From Faeciplasma sp045660445 (GTDB lineage: Bacteria > Bacillota > Clostridia > Oscillospirales > Ruminococcaceae), in the NCBI GenBank assembly GCA_045660445.1, contig JAZRDR010000010.1, forward strand, positions 186,001 through 250,000: a stretch of DNA of 64,000 bases. Direction: 5' to 3'. Shown in pieces: positions 9,565-18,197 of the stretch; within the stretch, counting starts at the first letter, position 1; each line of letters opens with the position of its first letter. Made by a program: the position numbers and the translations under genes. Below the pieces are notes generated by a model. It had not been told where the DNA came from and did not search any database. It was given only the letters and a program-made list of their open reading frames with translations.

Positions 9565-9802
9565 CCTCGCTCACCTCGCCTTTTGATAAAATATAGTCAG
9601 ATGTTCTGGCAGACAAAATGACATGGTCAGAGTCCGTGACGATAACGGTTTTTGTCTTTTTTCCGTACGTTGCGTCAATAAGCGTGCCTTTGTCCTTAGC
9701 TTCCTGAATCAGTCTTTTGACAGGAGAGGAATCAGGAGAGACAAGTGCAATAATTCGCGATGACGAAACAAAGCAAGAATACCCAATATTTATCATATCC
9801 AT
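9557..9802 (-). CDS. remA: RemA/DUF370-type extracellular matrix regulator
   Basis: Small DNA-binding regulator of 81 residues. It keeps the family core: an N-terminal MINIGYSCFV, a basic central segment SPDSSPVKRLIQEAKDKGTLIDATYG, and KTVIVTDSDHVILSA. In Bacillus subtilis RemA activates matrix and osmoprotection genes. Its position between yicC and gmk is strongly conserved. The first ATG is favoured by AAGGAA 9 nt upstream. Its target genes here cannot be read from the sequence. Confidence 0.9.
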   Translation of the reverse strand: MDMINIGYSCFVSSSRIIALVSPDSSPVKRLIQEAKDKGTLIDATYGKKTKTVIVTDSDHVILSARTSDYILSKGEVSEDE

Positions 9803-9816
9803 ATATCAAAGTTCCT

Positions 9817-10695
9817 TTACTCGATATTTTGAATTTGCTCTCTGATCTTTTCAATCGTGCTCTTAAGGTCAACGACCATGCGAGTGATAGTTAAATCGCT
9901 GCACTTGGAACCGGTCGTATTAACCTCGCGGTTCATTTCCTGAATTAAGAAATCACACTTTTTACCGATAGGCTCGTCGAGCTGCAAAAGATCACGGTAT
10001 TGAGAGATGTGGGAGCGAAGTCTAACAGTTTCTTCATCAACAGCTGTCTTATCTGCAAAAATTGCGGCTTCTGTTAATATTCTAGATTCGTCGATATTCT
10101 TATCACCCAAAATATCAGATAAACGAGTGAAGAGCTTTTGTCTATACTCTGCAGTTACGTCAGGTGAACGGGTTTCAATCTTTGTAACTGTCTCCTCGAT
10201 AAAATCAAGCTTAGAAAGGATATCGTTTTTAAGCTTTTCGCCTTCAACAGTTCTCATTTCAATGAAGCTGTCTAATGCCTCTGAGGCGACTTCGCTTACA
10301 AGCTTCCAAAGCTCTTCCTCGTCAGTTTCAAGCTTTGAAACGGTGAAAACATCGCTCATTCTGAAGAGCTGAGAAAGTGTTAGATCATCCTGAAGATTAA
10401 GCTGCTCATTTGCACAGCGCAAAGCGCTGATATAGCTGTTTGCCAAAGCAGCATTTACCTCGACTGAAGCATCAGATCCGTCGATACAGTTAATGGACAC
10501 ATAAGCTTCAACCTTACCGCGATTGATTTTTGATGCGAACAAGCTCTTCAGCTTTTCCTCTAAAAAAGAATACTGTCTTGGCATTCTGCAGGAAAATTCA
10601 AAAAATCTATGGTTAACAGCACGAACTTCAACAGTTATTTCATACGATTCAAATGAATGAGATGCTCTGCCATAGCCTGTCATACTCTTGGGCAT
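9817..10695 (-). CDS. yicC: YicC-family endoribonuclease
   Basis: A 292-residue member of the YicC/YloC family, shown in other bacteria to act as an endoribonuclease in RNA turnover. The N-terminal signature MPKSMTGYGRA and the C-terminal DUF1732 region (KCDFLIQEMNREVNTTGSKC) are clear. The ATG at 10695 is chosen over the upstream in-frame ATG at 10752, because the homologous N-terminus begins there and AAGGAA lies about 8 nt upstream. It is the first gene of the long minus-strand housekeeping operon. Confidence 0.94.
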   Translation of the reverse strand: MPKSMTGYGRASHSFESYEITVEVRAVNHRFFEFSCRMPRQYSFLEEKLKSLFASKINRGKVEAYVSINCIDGSDASVEVNAALANSYISALRCANEQLNLQDDLTLSQLFRMSDVFTVSKLETDEEELWKLVSEVASEALDSFIEMRTVEGEKLKNDILSKLDFIEETVTKIETRSPDVTAEYRQKLFTRLSDILGDKNIDESRILTEAAIFADKTAVDEETVRLRSHISQYRDLLQLDEPIGKKCDFLIQEMNREVNTTGSKCSDLTITRMVVDLKSTIEKIREQIQNIE

Positions 10696-10824
10696 TTTAA
10701 CAACTTCCTTTCGAAAATCATGAAAAATATATAGTAATCCATAATACTCCAATATGTAAACGTATTATAGCACTAAACTTGAAATAAAGCAAGGAAACTG
10801 AAGAAAATTTAAGAAAAATTAAGT

Positions 10825-10853
10825 TTGCATAAGCAGACATTATATGATATAAT
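10825..10853 (+). promoter_or_regulatory. SigA-type promoter of the HD hydrolase gene
   Basis: TTGCAT (10825-10830) and TATAAT (10848-10853) are separated by 17 bp, 22 bp before the start codon at 10876. The ribosome binding site GGAGGG lies at 10863-10868. Confidence 0.75.
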
Positions 10854-10875
10854 GTTATTACTGGAGGGATCATAT

Positions 10876-11478
10876 ATGAATCTTATCACAAACGACTATA
10901 AAAACAGATTTATTGAAATATACAAAGAAAACATCAAGCGTGAGGGTGCAGATAAGCTTTTAGATTATCTTTGCTCTCGCAATTGCGATTTCTTCACAGC
11001 GCCAGCTTCTACAAAGTTCCACTGCTCTTATGAGGGCGGTCTTTGCGAGCATAGCTTGAACGTTTATGACTGCTTGAAATCATATCTTGAAACCGAAAGA
11101 GCAAAAGAGAAGTTTGGGCTTTCCTTCTCAGACGAAACGATTGCTATAGTTTCTTTGTTGCACGACGTTTGCAAAACTAACGTATATAAAGTAAGCACCC
11201 GAAACAAAAAGGACGAAAACGGAACTTGGATCCAGGTGCCCTATTATGAATATGAAGATACTCTCCCCTACGGTCACGGCGAGAAGTCCGTCTATATCGT
11301 AAGCGGTTTTATGCGCTTAACAAGAGATGAAGCTATGGCTATAAGATGGCACATGGGCTTCTCGGGCGAGGAGGACAAAAAGCTTGTCGGAAATGCTTTA
11401 AGAGCTTATCCCTTGGCGCTTGCGCTTAATATTGCCGACTGTGAAGCTTCAAGCTTTGTTGAGGAGAGAAATAACTGA
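10876..11478 (+). CDS. HD-domain hydrolase of unknown substrate
   Basis: A 200-residue HD-superfamily protein. The metal-binding histidines and aspartates are visible as CEHSLNVYD and SLLHDVCK, with a later GHGEKS and RWHMGF. The superfamily contains phosphohydrolases and nucleotidases; the substrate cannot be assigned. The start at 10876 follows a GGAGGG 7 nt upstream. It is a single-gene unit with its own promoter and a bidirectional terminator shared with asnS, divergent from yicC. Confidence 0.85.
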   Translation: MNLITNDYKNRFIEIYKENIKREGADKLLDYLCSRNCDFFTAPASTKFHCSYEGGLCEHSLNVYDCLKSYLETERAKEKFGLSFSDETIAIVSLLHDVCKTNVYKVSTRNKKDENGTWIQVPYYEYEDTLPYGHGEKSVYIVSGFMRLTRDEAMAIRWHMGFSGEEDKKLVGNALRAYPLALALNIADCEASSFVEERNN

Positions 11479-11487
11479 TATAAAAAT

Positions 11488-11514
11488 AACCCCTGCATCT
11501 AATGCAGGGGTTTT
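11488..11514. terminator. bidirectional terminator between HD gene and asnS
   Basis: Perfect 11-bp stem AACCCCTGCAT / ATGCAGGGGTT with a 3-nt loop, followed by T-rich sequence on both strands. It lies between two convergent stop codons. Confidence 0.9.
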
Positions 11515-11522
11515 CGCTTTTA

Positions 11523-12914
11523 TTAGAACTTAAGGTTCTTGGGTGTTCTTGCATAAGCGCAAACGTCGCGGATGTTAGCAACGCCTGTAACGTACATCAA
11601 AAGTCTTTCAAGACCGAGGCCAAAGCCCGAGTGAACAACGCCGCCGAACTTTCTAAGGTCAAGATACCATTCAAGAGATTCGGTTTCCATGCCCATATCA
11701 GCCATCTTCTTAACCAAAACATCATAGTTTTCTTCACGCTGAGAGCCGCCGATAAGCTCGCCAACACCGGGAACCAAAAGGTCACAAGCTGCAACTGTCT
11801 TTCCATCGGGGTTAAGCTTCATATAGAACGCCTTGATATCCTTGGGGAAGTCGATAAGGAATACAGGACCCTTTGCAACCTTCTCACAAATGTAGATCTC
11901 ATGTTCTTTAGCGAAGTCCATGCCCCACTCTACGGGGAATTCAAACTTCTCGCCAGAGTTCTTTAAGTAATCAACAGCTTCAGTATAAGTAATAACCTTG
12001 AAGTTAGAGTTTACAACTCTGTCAAGCTTTTCGATAAGAGTATGATCCTTGTCAACAAAGTCGTTAAGGAACTTAAGCTCGTCAGGGCAATTTGTCATAA
12101 CATCCTTGATGACATACTTAAGCATAGCTTCCATAACAGCCATGTCGCCCTTAAGATCGCAGAATGCCATTTCAGGCTCGATCATCCAAAATTCAGATGC
12201 ATGATAAGGAGTGTTCGAGTTTTCAGCACGGAAAGTAGGACCAAAGGTATATACCTTGCCCATTGCAAGAGCAAAAGGCTCAACGTGGAGCTGACCGGAA
12301 ACAGTCAAGCAAGCGTGCTTTCCAAAGAAGTCCTCGGCATAGTTAGTATCCTCACGGGTTGTGACAGTGAAGGTTTCACCAGCACCCTCAGCATCGTTAC
12401 CTGTAATCAACGGAGTGTGAATGTAAGTAAAGCCTTCCTGACGGAAGAATTCGTGCAAGGACTGAGAAATGATCGAACGGATCTTAAAAACAGCCATAAA
12501 GGTGTTTGTTCTGGGACGAAGATGAGGGATCTCACGCAAGAATTCAAGCGAGTGACGCTTTTTCTGCAAAGGATATGCTGCGTCGCAAGCACCCAAAAGC
12601 TCAGCTTCGGTAGCGTTGATCTCGAAAGGCTGCTTAGCTTCGGGAGTGATTATAAGATTACCTGTAATCTTAACAGCACAGCCGGTTAAAAGCTTGGAGA
12701 TATCTGCAAAGTTTGCAAGCTTTTCTTCCTCGTAAACGATCTGAACACAGCTGAAGCAAGAACCGTCGTTCATGGAAATAAATCCAATTTTATTGTTAGA
12801 GCGGTTTGTTCTGATCCAACCCTCGACAGTAACTAACGCTCCGTCGACGAGTTCATCAATGGGCGCAATACCCCTAACGCTCTTATAAATTTCATCAAAT
12901 AAATATTTGCTCAT
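11523..12914 (-). CDS. asnS: asparaginyl-tRNA synthetase
   Basis: Class IIb synthetase of 463 residues that charges tRNA-Asn directly. An N-terminal OB-fold anticodon-binding domain (about 17-105, VTVEGWIRTNR) precedes the catalytic core. Class II motif 2 reads GPTFRAENSNT and motif 3 GFGLGLERLLMYV. The C-terminal residues KF are typical of AsnS. No T-box leader was found in the 80 bp between it and the next gene upstream. Confidence 0.97.
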   Translation of the reverse strand: MSKYLFDEIYKSVRGIAPIDELVDGALVTVEGWIRTNRSNNKIGFISMNDGSCFSCVQIVYEEEKLANFADISKLLTGCAVKITGNLIITPEAKQPFEINATEAELLGACDAAYPLQKKRHSLEFLREIPHLRPRTNTFMAVFKIRSIISQSLHEFFRQEGFTYIHTPLITGNDAEGAGETFTVTTREDTNYAEDFFGKHACLTVSGQLHVEPFALAMGKVYTFGPTFRAENSNTPYHASEFWMIEPEMAFCDLKGDMAVMEAMLKYVIKDVMTNCPDELKFLNDFVDKDHTLIEKLDRVVNSNFKVITYTEAVDYLKNSGEKFEFPVEWGMDFAKEHEIYICEKVAKGPVFLIDFPKDIKAFYMKLNPDGKTVAACDLLVPGVGELIGGSQREENYDVLVKKMADMGMETESLEWYLDLRKFGGVVHSGFGLGLERLLMYVTGVANIRDVCAYARTPKNLKF

Positions 12915-12994
12915 ATAAATTCCTCCATATCAGAAGTAAAACACAATAAAGATATTGTATAACTGCGGGGCAAAAAAGTCAAGTAAAACAGGGA

Positions 12995-13561
12995 TTATTG
13001 TTTAGATTCCTCGATCTTTTTGATGGAATCCTTAACGATTTCCTCGCGAAGAGCTTTAAGCCAATCGTTCCACTCGACTTTATCGGCACCATAAGTTAAA
13101 GCATCCTTATATTCGTGTGGCATCCAAGTTGAAATGTCAGCTTCGTTATGGGCAACAAGCGCTTCCATATTATCAAGAGCTTTATAAAGCTTGGCTTCCT
13201 TGGTTTCAAGAGCATCCATTTCAGCAAAGAGAGCTTTAAAATCGTCTCTTGTGTTTTCGGGAAGTTTATCAAGCAAGGTGTCGATTGCTTTCTTTTCCAC
13301 CTCTTCATGAGCATCGGTTTTTAAATATGCGGGGATATCACCTGTTATCGCTTCACCGAAATCATGGATTATGCACATTCTGATTACTTTGTTGATATCA
13401 ACATCAGGAAAATCACGCTCAAGAAGCATGGGCATAAGTGCCAATCTCCAAGAATGATCTGCAACAGTCTCGCGTTCACCATCAGTATTCCAGCAATGGC
13501 GAGGTGTGCGCTTTAATATCTCGATAAAGTTAAGAAAATCAATAAATTCCCGCTGAGTCAT
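12995..13561 (-). CDS. HD-domain 5'-nucleotidase-like protein (YfbR/HDDC2 type)
   Basis: A 188-residue HD protein. The motif set is H in ADHSWRLAL, HD in CIIHDFGEAITGDIP, and a later Asp in LYKALDNMEAL. This fits the YfbR/HDDC2 branch of deoxynucleoside 5'-monophosphatases. Substrate preference is inferred from the family only. It lies 80 bp from asnS on the same strand and 146 bp from pyk. Confidence 0.85.
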   Translation of the reverse strand: MTQREFIDFLNFIEILKRTPRHCWNTDGERETVADHSWRLALMPMLLERDFPDVDINKVIRMCIIHDFGEAITGDIPAYLKTDAHEEVEKKAIDTLLDKLPENTRDDFKALFAEMDALETKEAKLYKALDNMEALVAHNEADISTWMPHEYKDALTYGADKVEWNDWLKALREEIVKDSIKKIEESKQ

Positions 13562-13675
13562 AAGATCTCGCCTTTCTATATTTATATTGTACCGTTCATT
13601 TGATACAAAAAGTCACGCAATTAGAATTTAGTTTGTGTTATAAATGATAGCATAATTCTTTAGATAAATCAATAA

Positions 13676-13702
13676 AAAGAGCTGCATTATGAGCAGCTCT
13701 TT
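13676..13702 (-). terminator. terminator of pyk
   Basis: Perfect 10-bp stem AAAGAGCTGC / GCAGCTCTTT with a 7-nt loop, starting 6 bp past the pyk stop and followed on the minus strand by a short T-rich stretch. Confidence 0.85.
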
Positions 13703-13707
13703 GAATA

Positions 13708-15123
13708 TCAATTGATTTTTTCTATTTTGATGATATTTGTGTTGCCGGGCTTTCCGTTTATTTGACCGCCTGTTAAAACAACATTGTCGTTTTTCTTAAG
13801 ATCAAATATTGTTTTTGCCTTGTTTAGCGCAGTATAGAACATAACTTCAACAGAGTTATACTCCTCGCACAAAACGGGAGTTACACCCCAGCTAAGATTA
13901 AGTTTACGCCAAACCTTTTCATCGGTTGTTGCACCCATAATATCAACAGGACAGCGGAAACGACTTACCATTCGTGCAGTCTTACCGCTAAGCGAGTTTA
14001 CAATGATAGCCCTGGCATCCAAGTCGATAGCCATCGAGCAGGTAGAGTGTGATATAGCGTCGATATTGTTTTTGATCTTAAATTCAGTAGTTTTAAAACG
14101 TTGAATATAATCAATGCCAATTTCGGTAAATCTTGCGATCTCGACCATGTTTCTCAAAGCCTCAACAGGATATTTACCTGAAGCAGTTTCACCCGAAAGC
14201 ATGATTGCAGACGTACCGTCATAAACGGCGTTTGCAACGTCAGAAAGTTCAGCTCTTGTGGGACGTGGATTGTGTATCATCGATTCAAGCATTTCAGTTG
14301 CTGTAATAACACGAATACCTAACATTCTGCACTTGTTGATGAGGTATTTCTGAATTGAGGGAACCTCAACAAAGGGAATTTCAACACCCAAGTCACCGCG
14401 AGCGATCATTATGCCGTCAGCAATTTCACAGATCTCCTCAACATTGTCAACACCGGAACGGTTTTCAATCTTTGCAATAACGTCAATATCCTTGCCGCCG
14501 TTTTCATCCAAGAAGTTGCGAAGAGCTTCAACGTCGCTCTTTTTTGATACGAAGGACGCAGCAACAAAATCAACGTCGTTCTTAATGCCAAACAAAAGGT
14601 CAGCCTTATCCTGTTCGCTTAAAAAGTCGTGCATCATGACCTTGTTGGGGAAATGCATGCTCTTTCTGTCAGAAAGCTCTCCGCCAACGACAACTCGGCA
14701 CTTTGCATTCGGTCCGTTAAGTTCTAACACCTCGAATACAACAAGACCATTATTAACGGTGATAGTGTCCCCTACTTTCAAATCATCGGTTAAGTGAGCA
14801 TAGCTAACGGAAACGCGTGTGCTATCGCCAACAACATCTTCTGTTGTAAATATGAACTCGTCGCCGTCGTTAAGCATTACCTTCTTGTTTTCAAAGGTTT
14901 TGATTCTGTATTCAGGGCCTTTGGTATCAAGCATGATGGCAACGGGAAGACCAAGCTTCTCGCGCACTTTTTTAATAAGATCTATCTTATTCTGATGCTC
15001 CTCGTGAGTTCCGTGTGAAAAGTTGAGACGGGCTACGTTCATCCCCTCGAGACACATTTTTGTGATGATATCTTCGTTTTCACATGCAGGACCAATAGTG
15101 CAAATAACCTTTGTTTTTCTCAT
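13708..15123 (-). CDS. pyk: pyruvate kinase
   Basis: Final ATP-forming step of glycolysis, phosphoenolpyruvate to pyruvate. The 471-residue form has no C-terminal PEP-utilizing extension. Seen: the start KTKVICTIGPA, RLNFSHG, the active-site block IMIARGDLGVEIPF, and the cation/substrate region TATEMLESM. It lies 30 bp downstream of the OadG-like gene, so pyruvate production may be linked to the decarboxylase pump. Confidence 0.97.
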   Translation of the reverse strand: MRKTKVICTIGPACENEDIITKMCLEGMNVARLNFSHGTHEEHQNKIDLIKKVREKLGLPVAIMLDTKGPEYRIKTFENKKVMLNDGDEFIFTTEDVVGDSTRVSVSYAHLTDDLKVGDTITVNNGLVVFEVLELNGPNAKCRVVVGGELSDRKSMHFPNKVMMHDFLSEQDKADLLFGIKNDVDFVAASFVSKKSDVEALRNFLDENGGKDIDVIAKIENRSGVDNVEEICEIADGIMIARGDLGVEIPFVEVPSIQKYLINKCRMLGIRVITATEMLESMIHNPRPTRAELSDVANAVYDGTSAIMLSGETASGKYPVEALRNMVEIARFTEIGIDYIQRFKTTEFKIKNNIDAISHSTCSMAIDLDARAIIVNSLSGKTARMVSRFRCPVDIMGATTDEKVWRKLNLSWGVTPVLCEEYNSVEVMFYTALNKAKTIFDLKKNDNVVLTGGQINGKPGNTNIIKIEKIN

Positions 15124-15153
15124 TTATATACTCCTTTTCAGCACGTGCTGACA

Positions 15154-15321
15154 TTACTTTCTTTTTTCAGTTATTTTGTTAAGGATCACTGTTATCAAAA
15201 TAATGATCAGAATTACTATAAATATACCCAGCATACCGTAAAGCATGTAAGATAAGTTACTGATAAAATTCATTGGTTCGAAGTTAACAAAAAACTCTTC
15301 AAAAGCTTTAATAAATCCCAT
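15154..15321 (-). CDS. OadG-related small membrane subunit of a sodium-pump decarboxylase
   Basis: A 55-residue ORF not usually caught by length cut-offs. An amphipathic start MGFIKAFEEFF is followed by one hydrophobic helix (about 29-47, Ile/Leu-rich) and a basic tail KRK. GGAGG (15332-15336) lies 10 nt upstream. It sits directly downstream of oadB, where small gamma (OadG-like) subunits anchor the decarboxylase complex. It is shorter than classical OadG (about 80 residues) and lacks the proline-rich, zinc-binding tail. The functional call rests on position and shape. Confidence 0.72.
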   Translation of the reverse strand: MGFIKAFEEFFVNFEPMNFISNLSYMLYGMLGIFIVILIIILITVILNKITEKRK

Positions 15322-15341
15322 AATATCATATCCTCCATCAG

Positions 15342-16442
15342 TTAAGCATTAAGGAAGAAGCTTAAGATCATGCCGCCTGCGATTACAGAAGCAATCTGAC
15401 CGGAAACGTTAACACCGATAGAATGCATCAACAAGAAGTTCTGAGGATCGGCTTCCATTCCGAGCTTGTGAACAACTCTGCCAGACATCGGGAATGCAGA
15501 AATACCTGCAGCACCGATCATGGGGTTGATCTTCTTCTTTAAGAAGAGGTTCAAGAACTTAGCGAACAATACGCCTCCTGCAGTATCAAAGATGAAAGCT
15601 ACAAGACCGAGGCACAAAATAAGAAGTGTTTCGGGAACTAGGAAAAGATGAGCCTGCATCTTTAATGCAATTGTGATACCGAGGAATATCGTGATAAGAT
15701 TCGCTAAAACTTTCTGAGCAGTTTCAGAAAGAGAATTTAAAACACCACATTCGCGAATGAGGTTGCCAAACATCAAGAAACCAATGAGCGCAGCAGAGTC
15801 AGGAGCAACAATTGCGGCAACTGCTGTTATAATGATCGGGAATAGGATTTTTGTAGTCTTAGAAACTGATTTATCAACATATTCCATCTTGATCTGTCTT
15901 TCCTTCTTTGTTGTAAGAAGCTTAATTACAGGCGGCTGGATGATGGGGACAAGAGCCATATAAGAATAAGCAGCAACCATGATAGCACCGACATAATTAG
16001 ATTCAAGTGCCTGAGCTACGACGATAGATGTAGGTCCATCAGCGGCACCGATAATGGCGATAGAAGCTGCATCCTTGATATCAAAGAACATTGATGCCAA
16101 GCAAAGAGTGAAGAAGATACCAAACTGTGCAGCAGCACCGAATATCATAAGCTTTGGATTTGAAAGCAAAGGTCCAAAGTCGATCATTGCACCGATGCCG
16201 ATAAAAAGAATAAGCGGGAAAAGCTCGGTAGCGATACCGGCATCAAACAAAGTTTCCAAAGTCTCGATAGCGCCGGATCCGGGAATATTAACAAGAATTG
16301 CGCCAAATCCCATAGGAAGCAATAAAGTAGGTTCCATGTCTTTTTTGATAGCGAGATAAATAAGCATTGCGCCTATTATCCACATTATAACATGGCCAAT
16401 ATTAATTTGAATAATGGTTTCATACAAAAAACTTAAGTCCAT
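15342..16442 (-). CDS. oadB: sodium-translocating decarboxylase beta subunit
   Basis: Integral membrane subunit (366 residues) of oxaloacetate, methylmalonyl-CoA or glutaconyl-CoA decarboxylase pumps, which couple carboxybiotin decarboxylation to sodium export. It has about ten hydrophobic segments, with the family blocks GAADGPTSIV and GAAGISAFPMSGRVV. The start at 16442 follows AGGAG. The longer reading frame to 16490 adds residues unlike the family. No alpha (carboxyltransferase) or biotin carrier gene is in the window, so the substrate is undetermined. Confidence 0.94.
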   Translation of the reverse strand: MDLSFLYETIIQINIGHVIMWIIGAMLIYLAIKKDMEPTLLLPMGFGAILVNIPGSGAIETLETLFDAGIATELFPLILFIGIGAMIDFGPLLSNPKLMIFGAAAQFGIFFTLCLASMFFDIKDAASIAIIGAADGPTSIVVAQALESNYVGAIMVAAYSYMALVPIIQPPVIKLLTTKKERQIKMEYVDKSVSKTTKILFPIIITAVAAIVAPDSAALIGFLMFGNLIRECGVLNSLSETAQKVLANLITIFLGITIALKMQAHLFLVPETLLILCLGLVAFIFDTAGGVLFAKFLNLFLKKKINPMIGAAGISAFPMSGRVVHKLGMEADPQNFLLMHSIGVNVSGQIASVIAGGMILSFFLNA

Positions 16443-16595
16443 TGTAATTCTCCTTTTTCTGTTATCGCCGATATTGAAAAACGAGTCCAAACTTCAGCAA
16501 TTATATTATATCATAAAAGTATATTTGTTGCACTACGTTTAACAGATATTTTTATGAGAATTAAAGATGTTTTTTTGTCAAAAATCACAATAAAA

Positions 16596-16625
16596 AACCT
16601 CTCCCCCATTAACGGAAGAGAGGTT
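16596..16625 (-). terminator. terminator of the solute-binding protein gene
   Basis: Stem AACCTCTC / GAGAGGTT with a roughly 14-nt interior, followed on the minus strand by TTTTTTA. It lies just past the stop at 16639. Confidence 0.8.
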
Positions 16626-16638
16626 ATAAGCGATATTA

Positions 16639-18087
16639 TCAGCTATTTTCAGCAATATACTCGTCAACAAGAACATTTTGTTCTTCTAGATAATACTCGA
16701 AGGATTCAGTATACTGCTCCTTAAGCTGTGCCCAAGATGTAGGAGTAGATGATCTTGCAACACCGTCACGGAAGCTGTCATACGCGCTGTTAAGACTATC
16801 AGTGAAGTTACCATTGTAATACAAGCTGATATTTGCCTGAGCGAGCTCATAGCAATGATCATACATATCAAGCATCTCATTTGTCCAAAGATAGGTTTCC
16901 TTAAGCTGCTTTCTATCAATGTTAACAACAGTAGGGTCGATGATCTTGAAACGTTCGCATGCTGCCAAGAGAGCAACGCCGTCAGGATTCTCAGCACCGG
17001 TAACGATCATATAACCCTGAGGAATAGAAGTGAGGTAGTAATTACCGTCACCATTTTCATAACGAGGAAGTGGAACAAACATAAGCTCGTTTTCAGGGAT
17101 ATCGCCCCAAACAGCAGAGATTTCTTCTACGGGGCCCGTAAACTCATCAACAGTTGCAATATAGAACAAGCAAAGACCTTCCTTAAGTCCTGCGCCTGCC
17201 TGATGACTGTTTCTGCCTGCCCAATAGTTAGAGCCTTCATGGTATGTACAGTTATTCTTAACAAGATCGTAAAGCAGCGAGTTAGCAGCTTCGATCAACG
17301 GATCGTCAAGATTAGAATAGTAATGGCCGTTTTCGTCTTTACCTACAAGTTTCTTACCTGTTGCCTGCTGAACAAGAGCGTCGTTAAAGGAATAACCGTC
17401 AAGAGCGTATCTGTTTTCATCTGCATCAGAAAATTCCATGCACATTTCATAGAATACATCCCAAGTCCACTCATCATTAGCGTAAAGCTCAGCGGGATCG
17501 TCAAAGCCCCATTCGTCAATAACTCGTCTGTTATAAGGAACGATGTGACGGAATGTAACGTCGGTTACAAAAGCAAAGTGATGCTCGCCCAATGCGAAAT
17601 ATTCAGCTGCTTCAGCCATACCAGCCCAAAGAGGATCGGTATAGTCAACGTAATCATCTACAGTCTGGAAGGTTCCCTTGATGCATGCCATGGGGAAAGT
17701 AGCTGTAGCAGAAGAACCTGCGGGGAAGAAATCAGGAGCATTACCCGATAAAATAAGGTTTGCAAGCTCGTTATATCTTTCAAAATAGTCTACTTCGATC
17801 CATTCGATCTCACAGCCATATTTCTCTGTAAATGTGAAGTAACCGGTATTAACGATCTCAGCTTCTGAATAGTTGTGGAATCCATCATACCAAGAACACC
17901 ATTCTACGGTGGTGCCGGTTGCAATGGTTGCTTCAGCATCTGGCAATGTAATACCTGCTGCTGCAAGTATTGCTTCAGAGTCTTCAGTGGAAAGTGTGAG
18001 CTTGATGATCTTACGCTCATTCTTATTACAACCAACAAGAACAAAGATCATGAGAAGAACCAAAGCAAGTGAGATAATTCTTTTCAT
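16639..18087 (-). CDS. extracellular solute-binding lipoprotein (ABC importer type)
   Basis: A 482-residue secreted lipoprotein. A hydrophobic leader ends in VLVGC, with Cys20 as the lipidation site. The rest resembles family-1 extracellular sugar-binding proteins: an early YFTFTEKYGCEIEW lobe, Trp-rich segments near DEWTWDVFYEM, and a C-terminal helical part. No permease or ATPase gene is nearby, so it is an orphan receptor or shares a remote permease. It sits next to a surface-protein gene and an AraC/GH98-like locus, which suggests glycan-derived ligands. Confidence 0.85.
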   Translation of the reverse strand: MKRIISLALVLLMIFVLVGCNKNERKIIKLTLSTEDSEAILAAAGITLPDAEATIATGTTVEWCSWYDGFHNYSEAEIVNTGYFTFTEKYGCEIEWIEVDYFERYNELANLILSGNAPDFFPAGSSATATFPMACIKGTFQTVDDYVDYTDPLWAGMAEAAEYFALGEHHFAFVTDVTFRHIVPYNRRVIDEWGFDDPAELYANDEWTWDVFYEMCMEFSDADENRYALDGYSFNDALVQQATGKKLVGKDENGHYYSNLDDPLIEAANSLLYDLVKNNCTYHEGSNYWAGRNSHQAGAGLKEGLCLFYIATVDEFTGPVEEISAVWGDIPENELMFVPLPRYENGDGNYYLTSIPQGYMIVTGAENPDGVALLAACERFKIIDPTVVNIDRKQLKETYLWTNEMLDMYDHCYELAQANISLYYNGNFTDSLNSAYDSFRDGVARSSTPTSWAQLKEQYTESFEYYLEEQNVLVDEYIAENS

Positions 18088-18129
18088 TATTTGCCTCCTA
18101 AGTGGATACCGTATAGTTAGTGCTTAAAT

Positions 18130-18158
18130 CGTTCATCCCGCCATAAGCGGGATGAACG
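18130..18158 (-). terminator. hairpin between the Ala-rich protein and solute-binding protein genes
   Basis: Perfect 12-bp stem CGTTCATCCCGC / GCGGGATGAACG with a 5-nt loop. The T-tract after it on the minus strand is weak (ATTTAAG), so it may be a partial terminator that lowers expression of the downstream lipoprotein gene. Confidence 0.65.
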
Positions 18159-18197
18159 AAATGAGACTAATTTATATTGGAGAAAGGAAATATTTAA

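Noticed and set aside
12042..12689. 215-codon plus-strand open frame
   Set aside because: Antisense to asnS, no independent evidence.
12915..12994. T-box leader before asnS or leuS
   Set aside because: No T-box consensus (TGGNACCGCG-like) was found in the short upstream gaps of either synthetase gene.
16855..17751. 298-codon plus-strand open frame
   Set aside because: Antisense to the solute-binding lipoprotein gene, no recognisable domain or ribosome site.
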